29,075 bases of DNA, taken from positions 1 through 29,075 of the forward strand of contig JASANZ010001980.1 of assembly GCA_030849805.1 (NCBI GenBank), written 5' to 3'. Positions 1 through 8,864 of the stretch are shown here, one piece after another. Source of the DNA: Sergeia podlipaevii (taxonomy: Eukaryota; Euglenozoa; Kinetoplastea; Trypanosomatida; Trypanosomatidae). A program made the position numbers and the translations under genes. The notes under the pieces are model-generated. The model was not told the origin of the DNA and did not search any database. It worked only from the letters and a program-made list of their open reading frames with translations. How positions within the stretch are numbered: the stretch's first letter is position 1; the number at the start of each line of letters is the position of its first letter.

Positions 1-559
1 TATGAAGTAAAGGGGACGAGTAAAAAGAAGAAACAAACAGAAGTACACATGAAAAAGGGAAAAAAAACATACAAGAGGGAAGAACATATGTTGTATGCAT
101 GGCGAAAGTGATACAACAAGAGCAGCTGAATGAAGAGAAAGCGAAACCCCAGGCGGCTAAATTAACAACACTAGATTTGTATATATATGTAGCTCAAATG
201 GCGTCTACATCTCTAAATGTAATATATACAGTCGAACGCACGTGCTGTATGTGTGCAGTCATCGCCAGAAGACAGTTGGAGGAAAAAGAAAAAAAGAGGC
301 CTGATAGTTTATTTATGAAAGGACAAACCCAGCCCAAGAGGTTCATCCCGCTCTATGCGCAATTGAGTTGTAGTAGTGATACACACGCACACGTGCGCTA
401 AAGACAAGCCCAAGCGGTTAGACTCCCTTTATAAACCCATACCAAAGAGAGAGAGAGAAAAGGCGCGTTAACAAAGGCAGCGTGACACCACTCACGTGCA
501 TGCGTCGGCTGCTCAGTACGCGGGGCCACACAGGTGTTGGTGTAATGTAGAAGCCGATG
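1..559. other. Spacer left of the phosphatase gene (3' flank)
   Basis: No gene is supported here. On the transcribed (minus) strand this is the 3' flank of the phosphatase gene. Positions 17-69 are almost pure A/G on the plus strand, so they form a long pyrimidine tract in the transcript. That probably feeds the trans-splice acceptor of the next gene, which lies beyond the left edge. A 100-codon plus-strand reading frame at 99-401 has no family signature and runs against the transcription unit, so I leave it out. Confidence 0.6.
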
Positions 560-1765
560 CTACACTGTCGCGCGAGATGGCGAGGACGAAGCTGCTTCCG
601 TCTTTGCAATTTTGACACCCGTGCTGGGTTCCTCGCTAGCCTTGCTCCTCGCACGCTTGGCCGGCGTTACCGCCTCCACTGCAGCCACAGCGTTTCCATC
701 CGCAGTGGTGCTGTGGCCCTTGAGCGGCTGGCAACTAGTCTGCTGCTGCTGCTGCTGCTGTTCCTCGCCATCTCCAGCAGGGGCGACCGCCTTGTCACGA
801 TTCTCCTTTACAATCTTCTTCATCACTCCCGCATCTCTGCGCCGTCGGCGTGTGCCCAGGTGGTAAATTCTAATGTCATTGCCGTCAGATCCCATAACGG
901 TCTGCCGGCTCAGCAGCGGGCAGGTGGCGAGAAACGCCGGCACGGTTTCCCCACTCGCAGCAAGAGACAAGAGTACCTCGCGCAGCAAGTAAAGTGTACG
1001 ATCCGTGCGCTTCCGCTTCGCCTTCGGCGATGGGGTAACGCACGGCTCCTCTGCTTCCATCGTGGCGGTTGTGTTATTGAGAGAGCTCCCATCCCCTATT
1101 TCTGCGGCCCCTGCTGCTGTCGTCGTCGTGGTTGGAGTTCCACCCGAGGCGAGGTCCACACGCGGCGTTCTTTCACTATTTTCTACCTGACTCGCCGCCG
1201 GCACGACGTCGTCATCGCTGCTCTCCGGCAGCACCTCAAAGTCCTCGACGATGATGCCGTTCTCTGGGTTGACGCGCACGCAGTCGGGTGTGTTCTCAAC
1301 GATGATGGTGTAGTCGAGATCACGCCCAAGCTGCTTGAGGTCCTTGGTATAGTCTTGTTCGTTGAACCACTTATGGTGACGGTAAACGAGGTGCTCGATG
1401 ATGTGATCCTCGTTGATCTCCTCTAACACCGTCTTGGCGTAGTCGCGCTCGCCCGCTGTCCACACAATGACCTCGAAGTCATCCTTGATGGAGCGGAGCA
1501 GGTCCTTCAGGTAGGCGCGCGCATAGAGTGGCCCATCTCGCGCGTACACAACCGTCTCATCTAGGTCAAACACTACTGTGAATTTCTTCTGAGAGTCCGT
1601 CGCCGAAGGGGCGATGAGCTTCTTGCCGCGGCGCATCATCGTTGGCTCACGCCGCTTCAGCATTTCCCCTTCATCATCGGAGTACGAGTCCTTGTCCTCG
1701 AATACATTCTCCCTCAACAGCTCGCATCCTTTGGGGGGTGGGGTGACTCTCGGCGACTCGCTCAT
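560..1765 (-). CDS. FCP1/SCP-type (NLI-interacting factor-like) HAD phosphatase
   Basis: The 401-residue protein carries the HAD phosphatase core of the FCP1/SCP family, which removes phosphate from Ser/Thr, typically on the RNA polymerase II C-terminal domain. Visible motifs are FDLDET at residues 66-71 (nucleophile and acid/base Asp), WTAGE at 102-106 (motif II Thr103), Lys141 in KDLKQLGRDL, and IIVENTP at 154-160 followed by NPENGI at 166-171. The family usually has Asp-Asn at the last metal site; here it is Glu157-Asn158. The usual C-terminal helix (LYLLREVLLSL, about 258-268) is separated from NPENGI by about 90 residues rich in Ser, Thr, Asp and Glu. The tail has a basic RRRRR run, a seven-Gln run and Lys/Arg-rich patches that could act as nuclear signals. 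The start is an ATG eight bases after a plausible splice acceptor. Family assignment is firm; the substrate is inferred, since trypanosomatid polymerase II lacks canonical heptad repeats. Confidence 0.88.
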   Translation of the reverse strand: MSESPRVTPPPKGCELLRENVFEDKDSYSDDEGEMLKRREPTMMRRGKKLIAPSATDSQKKFTVVFDLDETVVYARDGPLYARAYLKDLLRSIKDDFEVIVWTAGERDYAKTVLEEINEDHIIEHLVYRHHKWFNEQDYTKDLKQLGRDLDYTIIVENTPDCVRVNPENGIIVEDFEVLPESSDDDVVPAASQVENSERTPRVDLASGGTPTTTTTAAGAAEIGDGSSLNNTTATMEAEEPCVTPSPKAKRKRTDRTLYLLREVLLSLAASGETVPAFLATCPLLSRQTVMGSDGNDIRIYHLGTRRRRRDAGVMKKIVKENRDKAVAPAGDGEEQQQQQQQTSCQPLKGHSTTADGNAVAAVEAVTPAKRARSKASEEPSTGVKIAKTEAASSSPSRATV

Positions 1766-2437
1766 GATGGGATCTTGAAGAGAACAAAAATAATCAGGCG
1801 CACGCTAGATATACAAGCAGTACGTGCGTGAAGGATATATGCCTTTCAAGGTTGTAAAGGCGGATATATAAAGAAAATATATACAAGCAAGTAAAGTAGT
1901 GAAGATAGCAGAAGACGAAAAAAAAAAAAATGAAGCCTTAACAAGAGGGAAAAAAAAGCAGCACTACGAAACAAGCAGCAGCACGAACCCTTGTGTGCTT
2001 TCAAAGTATACAAAAAGCTAGCTTGATGTTTGCCTGTGGTTCGTGTGTATCTTTTAACAAAACATAAAGAACATAAAAACGAAAGAGACGGTAAAAAAAA
2101 AAAGAAATGAAAATAAGTAACCATGGTGAGTATGAAAAAGAAAAGAAGATCCATTGCCCCAGAATAGAGGAGAGAGGGAGGACAACAATAGTCCATCGCT
2201 AAATGTGCACAATTATATATATATAAACATTTCTTTGCTCTTAAGAACAGGAAGTAGAAGAAAAGAAAGTGTAATGTAAAAATATTAATAACAAAAAAGC
2301 GTCTAATCATGGTGTGGCCAGAGAGAGAGAGAGGATAAGTTGCCCCTTAACTACAATGTGCCTACCACTCTTTGTATCTATATGTTTATGCTTGATGTAC
2401 ACTGACGTGGTTAGCGATTCCGTGCGCATGTGTGCTA
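1766..2437. other. Spacer between ePHD and phosphatase genes
   Basis: AT-rich sequence with A runs (for example around 1919-1930 and 2093-2105), AT dinucleotide runs near 2214-2224 and a GA-rich stretch near 2321-2335. It should hold the 3' UTR of the ePHD gene and the splice and polyadenylation signals. No convincing reading frame: the long minus-strand frame at 1846-2310 is Phe/Leu-rich and simply translates pyrimidine tracts. Confidence 0.6.
1774..1791 (-). promoter_or_regulatory. Putative trans-splice acceptor for the phosphatase gene
   Basis: Read on the minus strand, a T/C-rich stretch ending in TTCTCTTCAAG places an AG at 1774-1775, leaving an 8-base 5' UTR before the ATG. This is inferred from composition only; other AGs lie nearby. 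Confidence 0.4.
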
Positions 2438-4732
2438 CTAATCGTCGTCGTCATCGTCTGGATCTCGCAAGTCGCCGGCTTCCACGACGCGCGAGTCAAA
2501 TGCGACGTCATCGTCCCAGCAAGTATTATCAGTGTGGAGCACGTCCAGGCCGGCCTTGGTGCCTTTACCATTCGATATATCCACCAACGTGTGCCTCGGA
2601 CACGCTGCGCACGGCATATAAGGATCCTTTTTGCCAAAGTTCACGTACCCATTGCTGAACTGCGCACACACAACGTGGTACATCTCCTTACAATCAGGGT
2701 GATAGCACTCTACTGTCGCACCAGGAAGTCGACAGAGCGAACAGTACTGCGTTGATAAATCGTTCGCCGCGACATCCTCGAGACTTTCACCCGCCTGATA
2801 AGACTGGCACAGGTGAGCGCATCGGCAGTGTACCACATGCACAGTGTTGGTAGCGGTGTTCACAAAATGCTTTGCGCACACAAGTCGACGATGCTTCGTC
2901 TTCTCCGCAAGACTAGTACTGTTCTGCTTCTGATGCCCGGACGTTCTTCGGTCACTCAGTGCAGCACGCAGTTCTTCCATCGTTGGTACTTGCGTCCCCT
3001 TGTTCCTCCCGTTCGCCTCCAACAGGCGCCGCACCTTTCCCATGCACGCCGCCTCTAGTTCTGCCACACTTGAGTTGGCGCTGCCGTCGTCTCGCGCCAA
3101 AGGAGTACAGTTTAAGCCACATAGAATGCACTCCTGACTCACCTCTACTCGACGACGGATGCGATCCTTCTTGAGCTGCTCGCGTGCTGCGTGCCGCACC
3201 GCCATGGGCTCCTGCGCGTACACATCACGCCGCGTAACCCGCGGAACACCGGGCTCATAAGGAAGCGCGTCCTTCGCCTCCCCTCCTCCCGCTGCACCGC
3301 GACGCACGATGACCTCCTGCTGCGTACGGAGTTGACCACCTAACATGGAGGGCACCACGCCCGCCACTGCGGCAGGGCTCGCGCCAGCATTACCACTCGT
3401 GTAGGAGAACGTAGTGTGTCTCGGGCCACCGCCGCCGCTAAGCAAAGAGGAGGAATGAGAGCTAGGAAGAGGGAGAGGTGAGTAGCTATTGCTGCCACCA
3501 TGAGAACTACCACTGCACGGCATCTGTTGCTGCTGCTGGCGCGAAGTTTGCGCCGCGGCGTGCATCCCAACAAGGTCCGAAAGGTCGACAACGCCACCAG
3601 ACGCAGAGGGTGCCAGACCACCACCACGTATCGTCACAACCCCCGATGAGTTTGCTCCTTCATTGGCACTAGTGGTGTTCACGGGAACTGTCAGTATCTG
3701 AACGACCTCCACCTTGGCGCCACGGTCCAGCCGCAGCTGCAGCGGATGCTTGTTTGTTTGATAGCGCATGTCAACTTCTGTCTTGCGCCGCACCTGCACG
3801 TTACGGAGCTCGACGACATGACGTCGGTCGCCGCGTAAACTCTCACCAATAGCCTTCTGCACGACACTATCAAACGTGACCGCAGTGATCTGATCAGCGG
3901 GTCGGTCAGCGTCGCAGAGGTCCATCTCAGTGACCGTAACTCCTGGTTTCGGGGTTTTAAAGCGCAGCGCAAGAATGACACAGCGCACGTAAAACTGCAG
4001 AGAGACGGGTGGACATGTAAGGCTACCAACAGGAATACGCACCACTTCCCCACCAGACCCTTGAATATTGGCGTCACTAGTACTCGTACTCATCCCAGTT
4101 GCACCACCTCCATAGTTAAGCATTCCACTTGAAGTCTGCAGTAAAGCTGAAGGTGCTGCGGTTGCGGATGGGTATGCTGCCATACGCTCAAGATTCTTCA
4201 CAGTGAGTGGAGCTGTTTGTATTGGGTGATTGGCTGAGTATGGGTGTAACGGCAGAACATCTTTACTATTGCTTCTGCTGTCAAAACCAAAGCTGGCACC
4301 ATCCTCAAAGCTAGTCGACTTCTTCACCTCCACTTCAAATGTGGCGCTCGCGTCGATAGTGGCGTTATCTTCAGCGCCAGCTTCATCGTCTACAGGACCG
4401 TAGAAACGGCCATCTAGTTGGCCTTCAGTAATAGATGTACTGCGCAACGGCTTCTTTGCCTCAGGCTGTGGCATCCACTGCTCTACTAGCAAAGCGAAGT
4501 AGGCGTCATCCACAACCACGCGATCACCAGATCCGGATTCCTGGAAAAAGATGGTGAAATCAGTCGAGGGTATCTCCATAAAGCGAAGTTTTTTCTCGAC
4601 CACACCGCTGAGAACCTCGTAGCCACAATCATCCACATCGGAAAGGATCATGGCATCGCGAAAAACCCGCTCATCTCCTGTATTGGGGAGCCTCGTAAAG
4701 CGCAATCGCAACTGGATGCGAAGACGCGGCAT
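2438..4732 (-). CDS. Extended PHD (ePHD) zinc-finger protein, putative chromatin factor
   Basis: The 764-residue protein ends in an extended PHD module of the PHF6/MLL type, which in other eukaryotes binds nucleosomes, DNA or modified histones. Ligands in order: Cys535/Cys538, His635/Cys638, Cys664/Cys667, Cys676/Cys681, His686/Cys689 and Cys708/Cys711. The pre-PHD part normally has a short loop between its CxxC and HxxC pairs; here about 96 residues intervene, including a low-complexity, Lys/Arg-containing stretch. The N-terminal 90 residues alternate hydrophobic strands and end in DDAYFALLVEQW, resembling a compact beta-grasp or PB1-like fold, but this is only an impression. Residues about 238-350 form a second strand-rich block; 351-490 are Gly/Ser/Gln-rich and probably disordered. 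The tail ends in six Asp. The minus-strand ATG follows an A-rich leader. I see no catalytic domain, so it is probably a reader or scaffold. A SET-domain gene lies in the same transcription unit, but nothing shows that they work together. Confidence 0.8.
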   Translation of the reverse strand: MPRLRIQLRLRFTRLPNTGDERVFRDAMILSDVDDCGYEVLSGVVEKKLRFMEIPSTDFTIFFQESGSGDRVVVDDAYFALLVEQWMPQPEAKKPLRSTSITEGQLDGRFYGPVDDEAGAEDNATIDASATFEVEVKKSTSFEDGASFGFDSRSNSKDVLPLHPYSANHPIQTAPLTVKNLERMAAYPSATAAPSALLQTSSGMLNYGGGATGMSTSTSDANIQGSGGEVVRIPVGSLTCPPVSLQFYVRCVILALRFKTPKPGVTVTEMDLCDADRPADQITAVTFDSVVQKAIGESLRGDRRHVVELRNVQVRRKTEVDMRYQTNKHPLQLRLDRGAKVEVVQILTVPVNTTSANEGANSSGVVTIRGGGLAPSASGGVVDLSDLVGMHAAAQTSRQQQQQMPCSGSSHGGSNSYSPLPLPSSHSSSLLSGGGGPRHTTFSYTSGNAGASPAAVAGVVPSMLGGQLRTQQEVIVRRGAAGGGEAKDALPYEPGVPRVTRRDVYAQEPMAVRHAAREQLKKDRIRRRVEVSQECILCGLNCTPLARDDGSANSSVAELEAACMGKVRRLLEANGRNKGTQVPTMEELRAALSDRRTSGHQKQNSTSLAEKTKHRRLVCAKHFVNTATNTVHVVHCRCAHLCQSYQAGESLEDVAANDLSTQYCSLCRLPGATVECYHPDCKEMYHVVCAQFSNGYVNFGKKDPYMPCAACPRHTLVDISNGKGTKAGLDVLHTDNTCWDDDVAFDSRVVEAGDLRDPDDDDDD

Positions 4733-5279
4733 TTTTTTTTCTTTTAAGATATCACTATATCGGGCTCGCTATGCCTCTTCAATTGTATGTTACTACTATT
4801 ATTCTAATGTATGTTTATTTGTGTATGTGTGGTGTAGTCGCTAAAATGGTTCACCGATGACAAGGGGGGGGGGGATTATAAGGTGGAAGATGACAAGCAC
4901 ACACACACACACACACCAAAGAAAGAACTGTCTCTCTCGCTGTCCATGGAAAGAAGCACCAATTTGCCATTAAAAGAAGAAGAAGAAAAACAACAACAAT
5001 GCAGCACGGAAAAAAAAGAATCAACTTCTTATTTTTAAAAATTGTAGTTGAGCACATGGCTATTGCCATCGCAAACACAATAGCCGAAAAGAAAGAGTCC
5101 TACTCTCTCTTAAAGATACTACATTCATCTCCGCTTCATCTGTGAATAAAAAGACAACAGCAACAACAATAATATATATAGAGAGCAAAGCAAGAAAGAT
5201 GCCTCTTTCTTTTCCCACTTCATCTCTCGGGTCTTTCCTTTTGCTCCTTTATCCGCATCAATGATCACTGATAGCGTTG
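4733..5279. other. Spacer between TruD-like and ePHD genes
   Basis: Contains an 11-base G run (4864-4874), a CA microsatellite (about 4898-4916), AAG/AAC repeats (4972-5000) and a TA run near 5171-5180. On the coding strand these read as C, TG and TTC tracts. It should contain the 3' end of the TruD-like transcript and the 5' UTR of the ePHD gene. No coding sequence is supported. Confidence 0.6.
4940..4990 (-). promoter_or_regulatory. Possible trans-splice acceptor for the ePHD gene
   Basis: On the minus strand the tract TTTTTCTTCTTCTTCTTTT (4972-4990) is followed by an AG at 4940-4941. A competing AG lies close to 4840, after the C run. Either would give a 5' UTR of 100-210 bases; the choice cannot be made from sequence alone. 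Confidence 0.3.
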
Positions 5280-7145
5280 CTAACGCCTTAACGTCTGCGC
5301 GATACGTGAGGACGAGATCGTCGCGACGCGGAACGCCTCACGCAAAGAAGATGTAGCTGGCGTTCCACGTGGTAGGGTAAAGGCAAGCGCACAGGTCATG
5401 CCTGGCCGACGTGCCGGCTTGAGAAAAAAATTGCGATTCTCCTCCCTACGAATGCCACGACGAGCGATCATGTTGCGCTTCGTTGTAGTCATAAAAGGAG
5501 ATTGAACCCGATGAATACCCTCCTGATCCTTGTATATAGCGGCTTTCAGAGCCTCTCCGTGCTGTTCTCCTTCCACCCAGTCCCACCCACGCTTTTCATC
5601 AAATATATAGACACCCACATCGCGTGGTGCTGCAATCAGATGACGATACGACGCAAGCGGAGATGTCTTCATCTGGGGCAAGCCGTCAATCTGCAACTCA
5701 CGAGACAGACGTTGAAAGATGGGGCCACATCGGTTGTCTGGAAGCACCGGCAACGCATTAACCCCTCGACCATAAAAGGGAAGGACGACCTGGTCAATGC
5801 TGTGTTGATCGGCTTCCGCTTGTGTTTTAACGACACGTACACGCGCGTGGGAGGCGGTGATGGCGTCGTCAGCAAGACTCACCCACTCACGATGCGCGCT
5901 AGAAATCATAGCGCCGTTGATGTGGTCCGCAGCACCTTCAAAAACGTCTCGCATTATGGGTACACTCTCGTCCGCATCAACAGTGGTGGTGGCATTATCC
6001 ACGACGAGGTCCCCAACCTGCACTTTGGCACCGTACATCTCCCAGCGCAGTGAGGCAAGCGCGTTAAAGGCCACTCCAGATACCGCTCGCATTTTCTCCT
6101 GCATAACCAGTCGGCTCACAGACTCACGTAGCAACTGTGCTGAGTCATGCGTGCGTGGGTGTAGGTCTGACGCGCGTGTGACAAAGTCGTTGAGGAGCGC
6201 GTGGTGTGGCGCGTAGAGACCGGTCTGAGGGAGTCGCATCACCTCTCGGTCCTCGGAAAGAGCTGCGGTGAGACCCTGCATGACGCCTTCCCAGTCACGC
6301 GGGCTGCTGTGGCGATCCGCAAGGGTATCCAAGAGAGTTGGTATCTCTCGGCGCAGGCCTGGAGTACCTTCGGAGAGGCACTGAGAATAGTGCTGCAGCA
6401 TGGGTACGTAGTCACGCTGAAGCAGCCGCTTCCCGTCCTCGAATGCACGAAATGTGCTAAGGCCGTGACATGCAATGTGATAGTAATTGAGTACCCCACT
6501 ACTTGCTCCAGTGCTGTCTAGCATCTGCTGAAGCGGGGGCAGCACATCGGCAAGACTGCCCGCGATATCGCGCAGAACAACTGTGAAGCGTAAGTTGGGA
6601 AGAAGGTGTAGTGGAAAGGCAGTGCTAGATGCGGGGACAGCAATGACAGTAGCCGCACTTAGATGCACCTCCCCTTCCCGAGTGCGAATCATCAGTGGAC
6701 GGGCAAAAGCCGCGCGAAGCTCCGGGGTGTTTGCCCGTATCCAGACATGACGGGTGCTACTGCTAAGAAAATCAACAGGGGTGAGAAAGTGGACGGCGAC
6801 GCGGCGCGACAACCGCTGCTGAAAGAGATTCTCTATGACCGTGTCGGGAACTCCTTCACTCAAAACACGCACAAGCAGGCTGTTGTCTTCCTGAGTTGAG
6901 GCACACGCCGCTGTCGCTTCCTCCTTCCCCGTCTCGTTTGCACGAGAGCTGTGTACAAGCCCGCCCGGCAGCTGCTCTTCTACAATAAAATCATCGAAGG
7001 ACCACTTCATCAGCCCTACCGGTCTCACGGCTCGGCCACCGTCCTTGGAGTAACGAAGAGCGGTAATGCCAATTGATTTTTCAAAATCGTCCGAGCTTTG
7101 GGCATGCTTTCGCGACGAGCGATAACCCATTCTATCTTTCACCAT
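5280..7145 (-). CDS. Divergent TruD/Pus7-family pseudouridine synthase-like protein
   Basis: The family converts uridine to pseudouridine in RNA (U13 of tRNA for TruD, several targets for Pus7). In this 621-residue protein the family landmarks occur in order: GLMKWSFDDFIVEE (44-57), the RFTVVLRDI strand (186-194), NYY at 220-222 heading the substrate-loop region, a GVAFNALASLRWEMYG helix (357-372) with GDLVV (378-382), VVLPFYGRGVNALP (453-466), SYRHLIAAPRDV (499-510) and LAFTLPRGTPATSSLREAFR (587-606). Two catalytic signatures are eroded. The G-x-K-D-[RK] motif reads LTPVDF at 121-126, keeping at most Asp125, and the NY-[FY]-G-x-QRFG motif reads NYYHIACHG (220-228). The protein may be a slow or retargeted enzyme, or an RNA-binding relative without activity. 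A second in-frame ATG five codons in is also possible. Localisation is unclear, although the basic N-terminus would suit a mitochondrial or nuclear protein. Confidence 0.8.
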   Translation of the reverse strand: MVKDRMGYRSSRKHAQSSDDFEKSIGITALRYSKDGGRAVRPVGLMKWSFDDFIVEEQLPGGLVHSSRANETGKEEATAACASTQEDNSLLVRVLSEGVPDTVIENLFQQRLSRRVAVHFLTPVDFLSSSTRHVWIRANTPELRAAFARPLMIRTREGEVHLSAATVIAVPASSTAFPLHLLPNLRFTVVLRDIAGSLADVLPPLQQMLDSTGASSGVLNYYHIACHGLSTFRAFEDGKRLLQRDYVPMLQHYSQCLSEGTPGLRREIPTLLDTLADRHSSPRDWEGVMQGLTAALSEDREVMRLPQTGLYAPHHALLNDFVTRASDLHPRTHDSAQLLRESVSRLVMQEKMRAVSGVAFNALASLRWEMYGAKVQVGDLVVDNATTTVDADESVPIMRDVFEGAADHINGAMISSAHREWVSLADDAITASHARVRVVKTQAEADQHSIDQVVLPFYGRGVNALPVLPDNRCGPIFQRLSRELQIDGLPQMKTSPLASYRHLIAAPRDVGVYIFDEKRGWDWVEGEQHGEALKAAIYKDQEGIHRVQSPFMTTTKRNMIARRGIRREENRNFFLKPARRPGMTCALAFTLPRGTPATSSLREAFRVATISSSRIAQTLRR

Positions 7146-7616
7146 GGCTCAGTCGCACTTGATAGAGCTTCTTTTGTTTTGCTAGAGTTATTAGGATTAC
7201 TCGCAGTGGCTTGTAGAGGCTACACACCCTCACAAAAACCACCTAATCGTCAAAGACAAAAAAAGAGAGAAATAAGATGGAAGGCATCAATGAGACTTTT
7301 TTTAAAATATGGAATCATTAAAAAAGGGTATAATGCTATACCAAGCCTTTTCCTTTTAAACCATGCTGCGAGTTCTAATACCTCTGTCCAGTGTTGCTGA
7401 TGAGCAACCAGCATGTACTGCTACTTTGTTTTCTTGTGTTGACAGTCGTGAACAATTGTGAAAATGATGATTTTTATTATTTAAAAGAGAAATGCCTATG
7501 TGCCAGTGTGTATTGGAAAGGGACGGAACAAAAAAAGGGGAGATATTTGCCTTCCATTTTATTTTACTGCGCTTCCCAGCCCTCCACTATCGGACTTTTC
7601 CCAATTTTCACACCGT
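7146..7616. other. Spacer between the membrane protein and TruD-like genes
   Basis: Mixed AT-rich sequence with no supported gene on either strand. The part nearest 7145 holds the probable 5' UTR and acceptor of the TruD-like gene. The part toward 7617 is the 3' UTR of the membrane protein gene. Plus-strand frames here have no recognisable content. Confidence 0.55.
7243..7274 (-). promoter_or_regulatory. Putative trans-splice acceptor for the TruD-like gene
   Basis: The minus strand reads a tract of TTTCTCTCTTTTTTTGTCTTT type (7252-7274) followed within about 10 bases by GATTAG, with the AG at 7243-7244. This leaves a 5' UTR of about 97 bases. Confidence 0.5.
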
Positions 7617-8381
7617 TTATTTTGGCATTTTTTCTTCGACTACTCCATATGGTACGTTAGCTAGATTGGCAAACTGTTCCCGACGCCACGGTGGCATGCA
7701 TCTCCGTGCGTACCCGCCAGCGGGTGACATCATCATATACGGACGGTTAGCCCACACGCAGAAACTCGAGCAGATCACGAAGCCCATCTGCCCCGTACCC
7801 ACACCGCTAAGCCAGTAGCTCCACCCCATCCCTGTGAAGAACTCCTGCTCCCGACGCAGCAGGCGCACTTCCAGCGGTTCATCGGAAATCGGGTAACGAT
7901 AATAAAAGCGTCTTCCAGCCGCTGAGAGCGGCAGCAGCTTCCGCCAGGCAGCCGTGCTTGCACCGATGCCGGTGCACCACACAAGTGTGTTGAATAGAAA
8001 TGCCTTTGACCATGCCTGGCCCCAGCTGTTGCGTTTGTTGCTCCACATTGCCTCCGAAAGAAAGTAGTGCAAAGTGGTACCAACGACAATGCCAGGAATA
8101 GAAAGCCACGCCGCGTGACGCATAAAACCATTCATTGTGTAGTTAACACGCTTCTCTGCATTGATGGTGATAGCGGTTGCGGTGCACGAAATCATAAAGA
8201 CCATCACTATGGAAACGGCACAACCAAAAGCCATACAGCATCCATTGCAGCGCCTCTCCGCTTTGTGAGCGAGCTTGACCTGCTCTGGGATGTTGGATGC
8301 GGTGTCACCGCCAGCGACAAGCTTTTTAGGGTTCACCTTGGTGGAGGTAATGATCGATATCTTGCTTGAATCTAGAGACAT
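7617..8381 (-). CDS. Unknown four-helix integral membrane protein
   Basis: I do not recognise a family. The 254-residue protein has four likely membrane segments at about 47-73, 89-110, 124-146 and 183-212. The N-terminal 45 residues are polar with several Lys/Arg, and no cleavable signal peptide is evident. Helix 1 begins with a Cys cluster (Cys45, Cys48, Cys49, Cys54), and helices 2-4 contain small-residue patches (IPGIVVG, TGIGAS, SGVGTGQMG) that would favour helix packing. The loop between helices 3 and 4 is Arg/Tyr-rich and the tail is basic, ending EEKMPK. The number of helices and the glycine patches recall Tim17/22/23-like proteins, but their signature is not convincingly present. The start ATG follows a T-rich plus-strand segment, and no clear splice tract lies immediately upstream. 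It may be a lineage-specific organelle membrane protein. Confidence 0.7.
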   Translation of the reverse strand: MSLDSSKISIITSTKVNPKKLVAGGDTASNIPEQVKLAHKAERRCNGCCMAFGCAVSIVMVFMISCTATAITINAEKRVNYTMNGFMRHAAWLSIPGIVVGTTLHYFLSEAMWSNKRNSWGQAWSKAFLFNTLVWCTGIGASTAAWRKLLPLSAAGRRFYYRYPISDEPLEVRLLRREQEFFTGMGWSYWLSGVGTGQMGFVICSSFCVWANRPYMMMSPAGGYARRCMPPWRREQFANLANVPYGVVEEKMPK

Positions 8382-8419
8382 TCTTGAGAATGATTTGTTT
8401 TGAATTTTTTTTTTTTAAA

Positions 8420-8446
8420 AAGAAAACCACGTTTTTGCGTTTTCTT
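8420..8446. repeat. 8-bp inverted repeat with 11-base loop
   Basis: AAGAAAAC at 8420-8427 pairs with GTTTTCTT at 8439-8446. It lies just upstream of the membrane protein start on the coding strand, so it would be in or next to its 5' UTR if transcribed. Confidence 0.6.
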
Positions 8447-8770
8447 AGAAGTTTTGTATCCGTTCTAACAACTCTCTGTTGTCTACTCTCTTGTATTACA
8501 TACAAAAAGGAGATTTAAAAAAGCAAACAGTTAGTTTATGAACGTATAAAAATGGCATGAAAGCCCCTCCGCGCAGTGCTCCATACGACGAAACAAAAAA
8601 GCACAGCGTAGACGTCCCAGAGATAAATGCGCAGTTCCAGAGTGTTGCCTAATAATGACCAAATTGGAATGCGGCTGCCCTCATATATGCAGAAAAAGGG
8701 TCACACAGCAACTTTTTGTGTTGTTGCTGAAAGTACTAACTTCGCGAGACGTGTCATCTCTTTTTTTTTC

Positions 8771-8790
8771 TTTTTTTTTTAAAAAAAAAA
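8771..8790. repeat. Perfect T10A10 palindrome
   Basis: Ten T followed by ten A, with additional T-rich sequence on the left. It sits about 75 bases past the stop of the 610-residue protein gene, in the presumed 3' UTR. It could fold as an A-U hairpin in RNA or simply be a homopolymer junction. Confidence 0.85.
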
Positions 8791-8864
8791 CATGCTCAAT
8801 GAGCAAACACTGTTATATAAGCAGTTATGCAATTGAATTCTATGATGTTCTCTATTCGCAACGT

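Larger units (their letters stand above)
8382..8864. other. Spacer between the 610-residue protein and membrane protein genes
   Basis: Holds two base-pairing elements: an 8-bp inverted repeat (8420-8427 with 8439-8446) and a perfect T10/A10 palindrome (8771-8790). A weak pyrimidine tract on the minus strand near 8503-8520 may serve the membrane protein's acceptor. No coding sequence is supported. Confidence 0.55.

Noticed and set aside
99..401. A 100-codon plus-strand frame at the left edge
   Set aside because: Runs against the transcription unit, with no domain and low-complexity Glu/Lys content; its tract content is better explained as a pyrimidine tract on the minus strand.
557..1426. A 289-codon plus-strand frame overlapping the phosphatase gene
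   Set aside because: It lies antisense to a gene with clear HAD motifs, has no family signature, and is Arg/Leu/Cys-rich as expected from reading a real gene backwards.
1846..2310. 154-codon minus-strand frame resembling a multi-pass membrane protein
   Set aside because: Its hydrophobicity is an artefact of T/C-rich spacer sequence; no ordered domain and no codon bias.
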